From the NCBI RefSeq assembly GCF_000744375.1, contig NZ_JQLU01000005.1, forward strand, positions 1,984,001 to 2,048,000: 64,000 bases of DNA, in the 5' to 3' direction. Source of the DNA: Carnobacterium gallinarum DSM 4847 (GTDB lineage Bacteria > Bacillota > Bacilli > Lactobacillales > Carnobacteriaceae). The notes under the pieces were generated by a model. It worked only from the letters and a program-made list of their open reading frames with translations, ran no database searches and had not been told where the DNA came from. Made by a program: the position numbers and the translations under genes. Numbering within the stretch: position 1 is the first letter of the stretch; the number at the start of each line of letters is the position of its first letter. Shown piece by piece: positions 35,662 through 43,999 of this stretch.

Positions 35662-36882
35662 AATTTCAATAGGTTTAATTTTGTCGAAATGTTCTAGTTG
35701 ATAAATGGATTTATTTAGAAAGTAGATGATTGCTGTTATCCCTAAGGCAAAAGCGTTAAATGACATGACAACTTTTAAAGGAAGTACGGCTATTAATACC
35801 CCACCTAATAAAGAACCGATGGGCATTGCGATTGTAATAATTGAATTTACAGAAGTATTAATTCTACCTAAAAGCTGCGGAGGAGTCATTAATTGGAATA
35901 AAGAGGAGAAGATGATATTGTATCCTCCCATGCACAAATTAGCTAAGAAAATAAAGAAATAAGCCAAATAGGGTGTAGGACTGATGATTGTTAAGAACCA
36001 CATAACTCCATTAAAAAACAAACCAAAAGTCAGAATTTTTCCTGGTAATGACTTTTCCTCTATCTTGTTTATAAGAAGGGCGCCAATCATGCTACCTGCC
36101 CCACTAAAACTCAGTAAAAGTCCATAAGTTGCAGGAGATGTCGAGAGGCTATTAGCAAAAAAAGGTAAAGAAACCATATTAATTGCAGTGAAAAAATTTA
36201 AAAAAGCCAAGGGTAGAACCATTAATCGAATTTTAGATTTTAAGACAAAATGCAATCCCGCTTTTAAATCTTGCTTGTAGTTAGCTAACTTAAAAGATTT
36301 TTTGTGTTGAACAGTTAAGGTTAATTTCAAAGAGCGTATCAGCAGTAAAGGAACTAGAAAAATAAAAAGATTTATCCCATAGATCATTGAAACCGTACTA
36401 ATAGCCAAAAGAATTCCAGCTAGTCCATCAAATAAAGAATTGGTCATCTTATAGGCAATGCTAAACAATGAATTCGCTTTTACGATTTCATGATTCTCAA
36501 CAATTTGAGGAATCACTGTTTCTTCAACTGGATAGGTTATTGAAGATGCTGTGGCCGATAATAGCAATAAGATCAGTAATAGGGGGATGTTGACTAGATT
36601 AAAAGTAAATAATAAAATAAGGACTAAATGAACGATAATTTGGATTAAAGTAGAGACCGTTAGAATTTTTTTGGGATTAAAATTATCGATAAAAGGACCA
36701 AAAAATAGTAATAATGTTTCTGGGAGTGTAAATAAAAATACGACTAAGCCAACATAAAAAGAACTAGTAGAATGGTTAGCTATATACCACATAGTTACAA
36801 TAAAAAAGATACTATCACCAATATTCGTAAAGATACCAATTGAAAAAATTGATTTAAAATTTTTATTTGTTCTAAGAATCAT
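35641..36882 (-). CDS. Major facilitator superfamily exporter
   Basis: 413 residues, about 12 membrane helices, from the ATG at 36882 behind GGGAGGTGAAC; the GTG six bases earlier falls in that site. FFGPFIDNFNPKKIL between helices 2 and 3 is a variant of MFS motif A, and the overall look is the drug:H+ antiporter DHA3 type (macrolide-efflux-like). It overlaps the 160-aa gene by 11 bp, so the two are coupled. With a micro-ORF at the head of this operon, export of a small peptide-derived compound or self-resistance is a reasonable hypothesis. Confidence 0.8.
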   Translation of the reverse strand: MILRTNKNFKSIFSIGIFTNIGDSIFFIVTMWYIANHSTSSFYVGLVVFLFTLPETLLLFFGPFIDNFNPKKILTVSTLIQIIVHLVLILLFTFNLVNIPLLLILLLLSATASSITYPVEETVIPQIVENHEIVKANSLFSIAYKMTNSLFDGLAGILLAISTVSMIYGINLFIFLVPLLLIRSLKLTLTVQHKKSFKLANYKQDLKAGLHFVLKSKIRLMVLPLAFLNFFTAINMVSLPFFANSLSTSPATYGLLLSFSGAGSMIGALLINKIEEKSLPGKILTFGLFFNGVMWFLTIISPTPYLAYFFIFLANLCMGGYNIIFSSLFQLMTPPQLLGRINTSVNSIITIAMPIGSLLGGVLIAVLPLKVVMSFNAFALGITAIIYFLNKSIYQLEHFDKIKPIEIKKTFKS

Positions 36883-37354
36883 GTTCACCTCCCATAGTTA
36901 TAATTTTATTGTAAAGGATATTAAAATCGTTACTACTAGTATCTAATAAATAGTTGATACCTTTTAATTTATCTAAAGATTCATTTAGGTAAACATCAAG
37001 TAATCCACAATTGCTAAATTCCATACCTTGTTGATCTAGTTTTAATCCTGATCGAGAGTTAATTAATATAAGATTTTTTATATGTCCCAGTCGATCTAAT
37101 AGTATTGAAAAATCAAAATATGAACCAAGTAAACTTGAATCAAATACAATAACTTTTAATGAGTTCTCTTTTTGTTTAGAACTTTTTTGACTGAACTCCT
37201 CGACAGTGGTTTTATCAAGAGTAAAGGTAGTTTGAACTGGTTCTAAAATAAAAAAATTATAGTTTGCCAAAGGCTTGTTATACAACATATAGTCCATATG
37301 CATATTTTTTCTGTATTCATTTAATAGTGAAATGGATTCAAAATAACCAATCAT
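36872..37354 (-). CDS. Unidentified 160-aa protein in the MFS/micro-ORF operon
   Basis: Cytosolic alpha/beta protein. The middle reads LKVIVFDSSLLGSYFDFSILLDRLGHIKNLILINSRSGLKL, split here only by my reading; its strand-helix pattern and the SRSGLKLDQQG segment recall the C-terminal part of PLP-dependent or nucleotide-binding enzymes, but no catalytic Lys or complete motif is seen. The start has no ribosome site of its own and lies inside the 18-codon ORF at 37338-37394, so it depends on coupling, or it is a truncated enzyme. Function unknown. Confidence 0.55.
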   Translation of the reverse strand: MIGYFESISLLNEYRKNMHMDYMLYNKPLANYNFFILEPVQTTFTLDKTTVEEFSQKSSKQKENSLKVIVFDSSLLGSYFDFSILLDRLGHIKNLILINSRSGLKLDQQGMEFSNCGLLDVYLNESLDKLKGINYLLDTSSNDFNILYNKIITMGGEHDS

Positions 37355-37394
37355 CTAGAATTAAATCAACATCAAAATTATTTTGATTTTCCAT
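37338..37394 (-). CDS. 18-codon micro-ORF heading the MFS operon
   Basis: MENQNNFDVDLILDDWLF then TGA. It has the best ribosome site of the locus (CGGAGGTGATAAT before the ATG). Its stop lies 17 bp inside the next gene, which lacks a ribosome site. Acidic, ending in WLF. It may be a peptide precursor for the exporter, a leader peptide that couples or regulates the downstream genes, or the N-terminus of a frameshifted 160-aa protein. FDVDL weakly recalls the FNLD box of class I lanthipeptide leaders, but no core with Ser/Thr/Cys follows. Confidence 0.45.
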   Translation of the reverse strand: MENQNNFDVDLILDDWLF

Positions 37395-37531
37395 ATTATC
37401 ACCTCCGTTTATTTGATATACTATACAATGTAAATCAAATTATAATCTGAATCAAGTTAATTTTTAATTCAAATGAAATTAAAAATTAATAAAAAGTATT
37501 GATTATAATTATATAGAAAAGGGAATTATTT

Positions 37532-37615
37532 ATGAAAAAGATAACATTAGGAGCAAGTAATAGTGATACTTATTTAGTTGTGTTAAGTCAATGTTATTCT
37601 CACGGGAAATGCTAA
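37532..37615 (+). CDS. 27-codon Cys-containing micro-ORF, possible peptide precursor
   Basis: A 27-residue frame starts MKKITLGASNSDTY and ends QCYSHGKC with two Cys. The ATG follows AAAAGGG by eight bases. It is divergent from the MFS operon and followed, after about 75 bp, by a strong terminator. The size, basic start and Cys-rich end are those of ribosomal peptide precursors or signalling peptides, but no modifying enzyme such as a radical-SAM or YcaO is in view. Could be chance. Confidence 0.4.
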   Translation: MKKITLGASNSDTYLVVLSQCYSHGKC

Positions 37616-37692
37616 AAATTTATTATGTAATTTAAAAATAAGCATTGATAAGTATGTTGAATAGTGGCATTATTTTCTTATAAAAAATCGCG

Positions 37693-37736
37693 ACTCAAAA
37701 AAAGTTAGATACAAAAATCTAACTTTTTTGAGTTTT
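37693..37736. terminator. Bidirectional intrinsic terminator
   Basis: ACTCAAAAAAAGTTAGAT pairs with ATCTAACTTTTTTGAGT, followed by TTTT; serves the micro-ORF on + and the hydrolase on minus. Confidence 0.82.
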
Positions 37737-37745
37737 GATATAATG

Positions 37746-38633
37746 TTAGTCATTCCATAAAAATTTTTGAACTAAGCGATCAACCTTGAGATTTTCATGT
37801 AAAAGGCTATGTGCAGCCCAAAATCCCGTAATCGCTACTTCCTGATAATTCTCTGATGGAAAGATAAATTTGGCACTTAAACCACTATCAACAGCTACCG
37901 CACCATCACTGCGACTCCCGTCATCTAAATCACCAACAATATTTAGAACGTGCAACTGTTTTGGAATAGAATCTTGTCGCTCTTTTAGTTTCTTAAAATA
38001 AATTGATTCTTTTTTAGGTCCAGTTGAACTTAAATCATAGTCGGTCACTCCGTCATCCCCAATGGCGGAACCATTAAATGGGGTACCAAGGGCAACGAAT
38101 TTATGGATTTCTGGGAAGGTTTCTTGATTATAGAGGTATTCAGTAAAGTAAGTAAAATCTAATCCACCATAAGAATGACCAATGACATCTATTTGATTAA
38201 TATGATAAGTATTTTTCAATTCTGCCATAGCACTCGATAGCCATTTAACATTTTGTTTGAGCTTTGCTGTATTATCTTCAAATTCAATCCGAATCATTGG
38301 ATGCTTCATGGCTGGATCATAAACACCAGAAGTTTGGAGTGAGCCATCTTTTTGAACTCTTAAAACAAGTGAAGGCGTGGCTATATTTTCGATGCTATAA
38401 CGTAAATCAGTTGTAAAAAAAGTCCATTTAGAACCAGAATATCCATGAATGAGAACCGTGGGAATTGAATTGGTAGGCTGCTCTTCTTGGGTAGACATAG
38501 CCGTAAAAAAATGTTGAAGTCGATAATAAGTAGGGGCTAGTAAAGTTGTTTGTGTGCCAATAAAAAATAAAATAAGAATGGAAATAATTAGACTTGCCAC
38601 TTTGAAATTACGTTTTTTTTGTTTAATAGACAT
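37746..38633 (-). CDS. Membrane-anchored DUF915-type alpha/beta-hydrolase
   Basis: 295 residues from the ATG at 38633 with AAGGTGA upstream; 18 extra codons to 38687 have no ribosome site. One N-terminal membrane helix (about 12-30), then a hydrolase domain: VLIHGYSGSKWTF, nucleophile elbow IDVIGHSYGGLD, acid region near VGDLDDGSRSDG, and His in WAAHSLLHENLKV. DUF915 proteins are extracellular or membrane-tethered hydrolases of lactobacilli and listeriae with lipase-like folds. Substrate unknown. Confidence 0.82.
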   Translation of the reverse strand: MSIKQKKRNFKVASLIISILILFFIGTQTTLLAPTYYRLQHFFTAMSTQEEQPTNSIPTVLIHGYSGSKWTFFTTDLRYSIENIATPSLVLRVQKDGSLQTSGVYDPAMKHPMIRIEFEDNTAKLKQNVKWLSSAMAELKNTYHINQIDVIGHSYGGLDFTYFTEYLYNQETFPEIHKFVALGTPFNGSAIGDDGVTDYDLSSTGPKKESIYFKKLKERQDSIPKQLHVLNIVGDLDDGSRSDGAVAVDSGLSAKFIFPSENYQEVAITGFWAAHSLLHENLKVDRLVQKFLWND

Positions 38634-38804
38634 CAGAGTCACCTTCGTTTCATGCTTATATAGTAGCATATTTTTTTGAAAATTCAATGAAAAAAGATCA
38701 AGGTAAAATGAAAATAAGAGTAATCGTATTTAGTTGATTTTATTCTAATTTTTTGTGTTAAAATAGCGGAGAAACGAAATCATAAAAAAGTGAGGGTTAT
38801 GCTG

Positions 38805-39293
38805 ATGAAAGAGAGAATTGAAGCGCAGGAAGATGCGACAATTGAAGCATCGTTTGACTTGTTTTTAGACGTAGATCAAAAAACGGCATGGGAATTATTA
38901 ACTACAACAGAAGGTTTGCAAAAATGGTTTAATGAGTTGCAAATTGGCGAATTAGGTGCTACAGGCTTTCTAGAATTTATTATGACTCCAGAGGAAAAAA
39001 TCACTATGCCGATTCTAAGCTATCAACCGCAGGAAGTTATTGGTTTTCAATGGGATCAAAATCAAGTATTGTTTCATATAGAAGGTGTGAAACCGCAACA
39101 AACAAAATTAACTTTTAGAGAAATTATAACAGCAGTCAATGGGCATACCGGTCGGGATATTGCTGGTTGGAAGATGTGCCTGCATAAATTAATGCGGGTT
39201 AGTCAAAATAAACCTTATGTATTTAATCAAGTCGAATTTGATCAAAGTGCTCTTCGTTATCAAAAAGAGTGTGAATTTCTAGCTGAAACCTAG
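38805..39293 (+). CDS. SRPBCC / AHSA1-like protein
   Basis: 162 residues from the ATG at 38805, eight bases after GAGGG; earlier in-frame GTG and ATG codons overlap that site. Helix-grip fold: SFDLFLDVDQKTAWELLTTTEGLQKWF and WKMCLHKLMR near the end. Family members bind hydrophobic ligands or stimulate Hsp90-like ATPases; in bacteria the role is mostly unknown. Monocistronic, with a terminator just after. Confidence 0.8.
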   Translation: MKERIEAQEDATIEASFDLFLDVDQKTAWELLTTTEGLQKWFNELQIGELGATGFLEFIMTPEEKITMPILSYQPQEVIGFQWDQNQVLFHIEGVKPQQTKLTFREIITAVNGHTGRDIAGWKMCLHKLMRVSQNKPYVFNQVEFDQSALRYQKECEFLAET

Positions 39294-39299
39294 ATTGAA

Positions 39300-39337
39300 A
39301 AATAAGTGTTGATGGAAAACCATCAATGCTTATTTTA
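39300..39337 (+). terminator. Intrinsic terminator
   Basis: AATAAGTGTTGATGG pairs with CCATCAATGCTTATT around AAAA, then T-rich sequence. Confidence 0.82.
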
Positions 39338-39376
39338 TTATAAAGAAATCTACCTACATACGTTTTTTCTGAAAAA

Positions 39377-39406
39377 TGTCACAAAAGCTTACTCCCCATT
39401 CGTTAT
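39377..39406 (+). promoter_or_regulatory. Possible ECF-type promoter of the sigma factor operon
   Basis: TGTCAC, 18 bp, CGTTAT upstream of the sigma gene; it resembles the AAC-containing -35 and CGT-type -10 of ECF promoters rather than sigma-A. Autoregulation is inferred. Confidence 0.4.
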
Positions 39407-39428
39407 ATATTTTGAAAGGAGGAATTAG

Positions 39429-39983
39429 ATGCGGTCCGTAAAGAATCATTATCAAAAAATGGAAGAATTATATCAACTATATGAACAAAAAATATACTAC
39501 GTAGCTTACTCGATTTTATCGAATGTCCAGCAAGCGGAAGATATTACACAAGAAACATTCATTACTCTGTATCAAAATTTAGAAAAAATCAGTCTGTTAG
39601 ATACTCATGAGCTAAAGAGTTATATTTTAAAAATTGCGAAGAATAAAGCGATTGACAGTTATCGAAAAAATCAACGGCAAGCTTTATTCATTGAAGAATA
39701 TCAAAAAGAAGTGAACGAAGCAGAAACAAGTACGAAAAATCAGGAACAGTATTTAATGTCTGAAGCACAAATGGATACGCTACTAAGTACACTGAGCGAC
39801 TCCTATAAAAAGGTGTTTAAATACAAAATATTTTATGGATTAAACTATCAAGAAACCTCTGAATTAATGGGGATAACCGAGGCGACAGCACGAAAACAAT
39901 TTGAACGAGCCAAAAAAAGAGTGATGAATATTATAGGAGGGAGTCCAAATGACGAATTTGAAGAGCTCAAAAAAAATAGATGA
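39429..39983 (+). CDS. ECF-type RNA polymerase sigma factor
   Basis: 184 residues. Region 2 (about 10-85) with LYEQKIYYVAYSILSN and AEDITQETFITLYQN, and KSYILKIAKNKAIDSYRK; region 4 (about 120-175) with YKKVFKYKIFYGLNYQETSELMGITEATARKQF. It directs polymerase to a small regulon, commonly for cell-envelope stress. It overlaps the downstream anti-sigma gene by 35 bp. AAAGGAGG site. Confidence 0.9.
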   Translation: MRSVKNHYQKMEELYQLYEQKIYYVAYSILSNVQQAEDITQETFITLYQNLEKISLLDTHELKSYILKIAKNKAIDSYRKNQRQALFIEEYQKEVNEAETSTKNQEQYLMSEAQMDTLLSTLSDSYKKVFKYKIFYGLNYQETSELMGITEATARKQFERAKKRVMNIIGGSPNDEFEELKKNR

Positions 39984-41379
39984 ACTAGCAGAAAAAATTG
40001 CATTAGAGGATTTTGATAATATAGAGAAAAATCATGAATTTTCAGACACGTACCAACAGAAAAGAAAGGTTTTTATGAGAGACATTAGAAAAAATAGCCA
40101 ATCAAAAATAAAACATAATAAGAAAAAAATGATTAGTGTAGCCGCCGCAATTTTATTTATTGCCATACCAACAACTGTTTTTGCAGCAACTAAAATTTAT
40201 GATAGTGTAGTGAAGCAACAAAAATATGAAACAAGGATTTCATTAATAAATAAAGATGACAAGAAAATAAATAAAGAGTATCAATTGGTTATAGCAGATT
40301 TACCTGAAAATATGGAAGCTATGAATAATGAGTCCTTAAAATATTCATTTAAAGATAACTATGGTAAAGGTGGATTTTCATTTTTATTGTGGCGGGTGGG
40401 CAAAAAAAATGAGTTTATTGCTGAAAACACAAAGGATTATGTAGAAAAAGAAATTAATGGTAAAAAGGCAATTATCGTTAATGTAGATAACGGAATAGAA
40501 AAGCTTTCCTTCAATAAACATATCTATCTAGTTTTTGAAGAGGAAGGAATTGTTGTAGAAAGTTACGTTGGTAGCGATGTTTCTGATGAACAAATGATGG
40601 CTGTTTTAGGAAGTATTTCTTTTAAACCAACAACAAAGGAAGTAGCTTCTTATATAAGAGACTATGATTCAGAGCGTTCAACCAACCAAATTCCAGCATC
40701 AGTAGCTGATCGTAAGATTGTTCCCTTGGAAAAAGAGAGTAAAAAATTATTTAAAGTTGGTCAAAAAATTCCAATAACAACGTTTGAAGGGAGTAAGTTA
40801 GACTATACAATTGAAAAAGTTGAAGTTTTTGATTCACTTGTCAATTTCAAAGAAGAAAGTTTTAATCCTTTTATTCTAGAGCGTTTAAATGAAGCGAATG
40901 CAATGGATCAAGCTAAAAATTTAATTCCTTATCAAAGAAGTGAATTTAAAGCTGGCGATGGCAAAAATACAATTAATGAATTAACCAATAAAACGTTAAT
41001 CAAACCAAAATTTGTGTTCATAACAACTTCAGTTAAAAATATGAAAACAAAAGCAACTGAAGAGATTTATATGACGCCATCTTTAGAAATACTAAAATCA
41101 GAAAAAAATGGTTGGACTTTTGCACAAAAAAATGGAACGTTTGAAAATGGAATCAAAACTGGCGAAGTCGATTATTTAGAACCTGCCGGTGAAGGAAAAG
41201 CCTTTTATAATATTGGGAGACTCGCTCCTGGCAAAACAATAACTATCAAATTAGGTTATCTTGTGGATGAAGATAAGCTGGATTCAATGTTTATTGATGC
41301 ATTTAATAATCAAGGGATGGATGATAAAAAAGAAGATTTAAATGCTGAAAAATACACTTGGATTGATATTCGTCAATAA
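39949..41379 (+). CDS. Membrane-anchored anti-sigma factor / stress sensor
   Basis: 476 residues: cytosolic N-terminus (about 1-62), one membrane helix (about 64-80, ISVAAAILFIAIPTTVFAA) and a large external part (about 85-476) with no known enzyme motif. The DUF4179-like layout (short basic cytosolic part, helix, long beta-rich ectodomain) is typical of proteins encoded right after an ECF sigma gene, which they hold inactive. Overlap by 35 bp with its own TAGGAGGG site. Terminator follows. Confidence 0.75.
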   Translation: MTNLKSSKKIDELAEKIALEDFDNIEKNHEFSDTYQQKRKVFMRDIRKNSQSKIKHNKKKMISVAAAILFIAIPTTVFAATKIYDSVVKQQKYETRISLINKDDKKINKEYQLVIADLPENMEAMNNESLKYSFKDNYGKGGFSFLLWRVGKKNEFIAENTKDYVEKEINGKKAIIVNVDNGIEKLSFNKHIYLVFEEEGIVVESYVGSDVSDEQMMAVLGSISFKPTTKEVASYIRDYDSERSTNQIPASVADRKIVPLEKESKKLFKVGQKIPITTFEGSKLDYTIEKVEVFDSLVNFKEESFNPFILERLNEANAMDQAKNLIPYQRSEFKAGDGKNTINELTNKTLIKPKFVFITTSVKNMKTKATEEIYMTPSLEILKSEKNGWTFAQKNGTFENGIKTGEVDYLEPAGEGKAFYNIGRLAPGKTITIKLGYLVDEDKLDSMFIDAFNNQGMDDKKEDLNAEKYTWIDIRQ

Positions 41380-41383
41380 TAGT

Positions 41384-41419
41384 AAAGCGCGTAAAATTTG
41401 AATTTTATGCGCTTTTTTT
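41384..41419 (+). terminator. Intrinsic terminator
   Basis: AAAGCGC-G-TAAAAT pairs with ATTTTA-TGCGCTTT around TTGA, followed by seven T. Confidence 0.85.
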
Positions 41420-41448
41420 ACTACTTAAAATAAATAAATTAAAAATAG

Positions 41449-41497
41449 TTGACATTTTTGTAAGGTACCTGTATTATATCGTGTATAAGGTACCTTA
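41449..41497 (+). promoter_or_regulatory. Consensus promoter with two GGTACC operators (MarR autoregulation)
   Basis: TTGACA (41449), 17 bp, TATTAT (41472). AAGGTACCT lies inside the spacer (41462-41470) and a perfect 12-bp palindrome TAAGGTACCTTA follows the -10 (41486-41497). The two palindrome centres are 25 bp apart, and together they bracket the -10. Confidence 0.7.
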
Positions 41498-41528
41498 CTA
41501 AAAAATGAAAACAGAGGAGCATGACATT

Positions 41529-42212
41529 ATGACTGAAAATACAAACAATAATACCCAAGGAAAACACACATTAACTGAGCAATTTAGACAATTGAATAAA
41601 TTACAACACTTCTATTTTGGTAAAAAACGTATGGAGGCTTTTGGTAGAAATCCGCAACGTGAACAAGGTCGCGTATTAGTTATCATCAAAATGCAACCAG
41701 AAATTAGTCAAAAAGAATTAGCTTATTTATTGGATATGCACCCACAGGTCTTAAATGAGCTGTTGGCTAAACTAGAAAAAGATGATTTAATTACTCGCGT
41801 TTCAAGTGAAGAAGATCAACGCAGTATAAAAATCACGTTAACAGATGCCGGGTTAAATGCAATCAATCAAGAATCAGAATCAACAGATGAAGCAACAATC
41901 TTTGCTGTTTTATCTGTTGATGAACAAGTCCAATTATCTGAATATATAGAACGCATCATTAATGAACTAGATAAAAAAATGCCAAAAGAAGAAATCGAAA
42001 ATTTTAAAGCTAAAATGCAACAAATGCGTCATGGTAAAGGGGATTTTCCTGAAAGAGGTCGAGGTGGTCATGGTCATTCATTTAAAGGGGAACATAGTCC
42101 ACGTTTTAATAGAGGTGAGAGTGATGTTCATAAGTTTGATAGAAGAGCGGACCCATTCTTTGCTGCGGGTTCAAGCTTTGAGAGATTTTCTTTTGATCAA
42201 GAAAATAGCTAA
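41529..42212 (+). CDS. MarR-family regulator with a Gly/His/Arg-rich tail
   Basis: 227 residues from the ATG at 41529, correctly spaced from AGAGGAGC; the frame is open eight codons earlier. Winged helix (about 50-125) with ISQKELAYLLDMHPQVLNELLAKLEKDDLI and SSEEDQRSIKITLTDAG. The last 60 residues form a low-complexity tail rich in Gly, His, Arg and Phe (RGRGGHGHSFKGEHSP) that normal MarR proteins lack; it may bind metal, membrane or nucleic acid. Tandem operators in its promoter suggest autorepression. A micro-ORF follows. Confidence 0.85.
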   Translation: MTENTNNNTQGKHTLTEQFRQLNKLQHFYFGKKRMEAFGRNPQREQGRVLVIIKMQPEISQKELAYLLDMHPQVLNELLAKLEKDDLITRVSSEEDQRSIKITLTDAGLNAINQESESTDEATIFAVLSVDEQVQLSEYIERIINELDKKMPKEEIENFKAKMQQMRHGKGDFPERGRGGHGHSFKGEHSPRFNRGESDVHKFDRRADPFFAAGSSFERFSFDQENS

Positions 42213-42241
42213 CTAAATAAAAATAAAAGGAGTTGATGGTT

Positions 42242-42310
42242 ATGATTGCCATTTGTTTATGGATAGTTTATACTTACAAATTATCCAAAGAATCCCCTGT
42301 AAGTGCATAA
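42242..42310 (+). CDS. 22-aa putative small membrane protein
   Basis: MIAICLWIVYTYKLSKESPVSA, a single hydrophobic helix with a charged end. The ATG at 42242 lies nine bases after AAAAGGAG; the in-frame ATG at 42236 is too close. It sits 30 bp after the MarR gene in the same transcript. Small membrane peptides in MarR or exporter operons often tune a transporter, but no transporter adjoins here. Confidence 0.5.
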   Translation: MIAICLWIVYTYKLSKESPVSA

Positions 42311-42328
42311 TTAGCAAACAGGAGTATT

Positions 42329-42362
42329 AAAATTAGCTAGTCAAAAAGCAGCTAGTTTTAAT
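42329..42362 (+). terminator. Probable intrinsic terminator
   Basis: AAAATTAGCT pairs with AGCTAGTTTT with one mismatch; modest stem after the micro-ORF. Confidence 0.5.
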
Positions 42363-42437
42363 ACTACATACTACTCTTTAAAAAATAACTTTTTATGGTT
42401 ATAAGAAATTTTTCTCGCATCTTTTAATATTTAACGG

Positions 42438-42462
42438 TATACTGAATTTCTAAATAGGAAAG
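42438..42462 (+). promoter_or_regulatory. IclR-gene -10 and operator-like repeat
   Basis: TATACT at 42438-42443 is a good -10. The inverted repeat ATTTCT-AAATA-GGAAAG (42446-42462) covers the likely start site and resembles the operator in the kdgA leader at 60738-60756 (TTTCY-N5-GGAAA). Autoregulation is inferred. Confidence 0.5.
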
Positions 42463-42508
42463 AATAGTTCTTCTTACTAAATTAATTTAGCTAAAAGGAT
42501 GAGAATAG

Positions 42509-43291
42509 ATGACAACTGAAAAACAACCTTATGGAACAGTCTTAATTAAAGCATCAAAAATCGTTGATTTTCTCTCAGAGAGTAAAAATCCGCAACCTTT
42601 AAATATGATTGCCAAAGAAACAGAAATGACTAGTCCAACGACTTTAAAAATCTTAGATACATTGGTCTTAATTGGCTATGTAAAAAAGGATTCAGATACG
42701 AAAAAGTTCAGCTTAGGTCCAGCGTTAATTCGCTATGCTAATCAATATTTGGCGAATTTAGATTTGATTAAAATCAGTTATCCTTACCTAAAACATTTGC
42801 AAGACCAATTCGATGAAACGGTTCATCTAGGAATGTTAGAAGGGGATAAAGTGATGTATGTAAATAAATTGGAAACTAAGAAAACAATAACATGTACAAA
42901 TTCACGCATTGGAATCAGCACACCTTTATACAGTTCAGCAATGGGCAAATCCTTGTTAGCGGAGTACCGTGGAAGTGATCTTAAAACATATTTAGACCAA
43001 ATTGAGTTACGCTCGTTTACTTCAAATACCATCACAGACAAAGACGTATTGATGAAAGAAGTCATTGAAGCACAAAAAAAGGGGTATGCCTTTGATGATG
43101 AGGAAAACGAGAATGAAGTTTTTTGTATTGGTAGTTCTCTAGTATTAGACGGCGAAATCTATGGCGCTTTTAGTATCAGTGTGCCAAAATATCGAATTAC
43201 TGAGGAAAGTAAAAAAGAGTTTGCTAGAGAAGTTTTGGAAACAAAGAAAAATATTTTAGCAGAATTGCAACAGATGAAAAATTTTATGTAA
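42509..43291 (+). CDS. IclR-family regulator, probable KdgR
   Basis: 260 residues: N-terminal winged helix (about 10-70, PLNMIAKETEMTSPTTLKILDTLVLIGYV) and IclR effector domain (about 80-255; PLYSSAMGKSLLAEY and GYAFDDEENENEVFCIGSSLV). IclR/KdgR proteins of this type repress ketodeoxygluconate or uronate catabolism and respond to KDG. The closest uronate operon is at 60777, beyond the toxin island, and carries the same TTTCY-N5-GGAAA repeat as this gene's promoter. The KdgR role is inferred. Confidence 0.8.
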   Translation: MTTEKQPYGTVLIKASKIVDFLSESKNPQPLNMIAKETEMTSPTTLKILDTLVLIGYVKKDSDTKKFSLGPALIRYANQYLANLDLIKISYPYLKHLQDQFDETVHLGMLEGDKVMYVNKLETKKTITCTNSRIGISTPLYSSAMGKSLLAEYRGSDLKTYLDQIELRSFTSNTITDKDVLMKEVIEAQKKGYAFDDEENENEVFCIGSSLVLDGEIYGAFSISVPKYRITEESKKEFAREVLETKKNILAELQQMKNFM

Positions 43292-43374
43292 GAAAGTTAG
43301 CAAGTGAATAAGGTAAATAATTGGACTCTTTGTCAATGAGGACGGATGAGTTACTTTTGTACTCTTATTTAAAT

Positions 43375-43925
43375 TTAAAATGGCTCTACGTCAAATGGTG
43401 TTGATGGGTCTTCTTCAAGAGAATAAAATCGGTTTGGTTTAAGCAGTTTGAGAGGGAACTTTCAAGCTGCTTTTTGCGTGGTGCGACAAGCCAGTAAAAT
43501 TCTTGGTCTTAGACTGGAGAAACTGCGGTAACTAGAAGCAATGGGCTTTAAGGTTTTGATTTTGTTGAGGGTTTCCAGAGGACCGCTGGAGTAAGGCAAT
43601 TGGAACGTAGGGGCAATCCGATGTTTATGCTTCTTCAAGGTATGGTTTTTAGCTCTTCTGATACTTGGGTAGGAATCGCATGTAACAACGCTTCAAAGGA
43701 CGCAAAATCCTTTTGTTTAAAGGTATAAAAAAGATCTTGATCATACAAATAGCTGGCTTTTGATTCCTCATCCAACGTCAGGAGATAGTCGGTGAAATTC
43801 AAGGTGTTGGAATCCTTTAAAAACAAGCGCCAATACCGTTTTAACACTGAACGATATGAAAAGGGTCAATCACGGTTTTCGCGTTTGGAAAAAGCTTTTG
43901 AATGACAATGAAATAATATGTTGAT
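43375..43925 (-). pseudogene. Broken ISL3-family transposase
   Basis: On the minus strand successive frames read FPNAKTVIDPFHIVQ, YWRLFLKDSNTLNFTDYLLTLDE, KHKHRIAPTFQLPYSSGPLE, then LKPIASSYRSFSSLRPRILLA and finally LEEDPSTPFDVEPF-stop. This is the DDE-to-C-terminus order of ISL3 transposases, interrupted by several frameshifts and lacking the N-terminal half. It marks the left edge of the toxin island. One 70-codon piece (43635-43847) stays open. Confidence 0.8.
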
Positions 43926-43970
43926 GTGCAATATAAAAAATCTATCATATAAAAACTTAGTAAACTGTTT

Positions 43971-43999
43971 TTGATAAAATAGACAAGATACTATATAAA
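43971..43999 (+). promoter_or_regulatory. Promoter of the LXG toxin operon
   Basis: TTGATA, 17 bp, TATAAA, about 110 bp before the DUF3130 gene. Confidence 0.6.

Noticed and set aside
37338-37394. Lanthipeptide precursor (FDVDL similar to FNLD box)
   Set aside because: No Ser/Thr/Cys core follows and no LanB/LanC-type genes are nearby; kept only as a generic micro-ORF.
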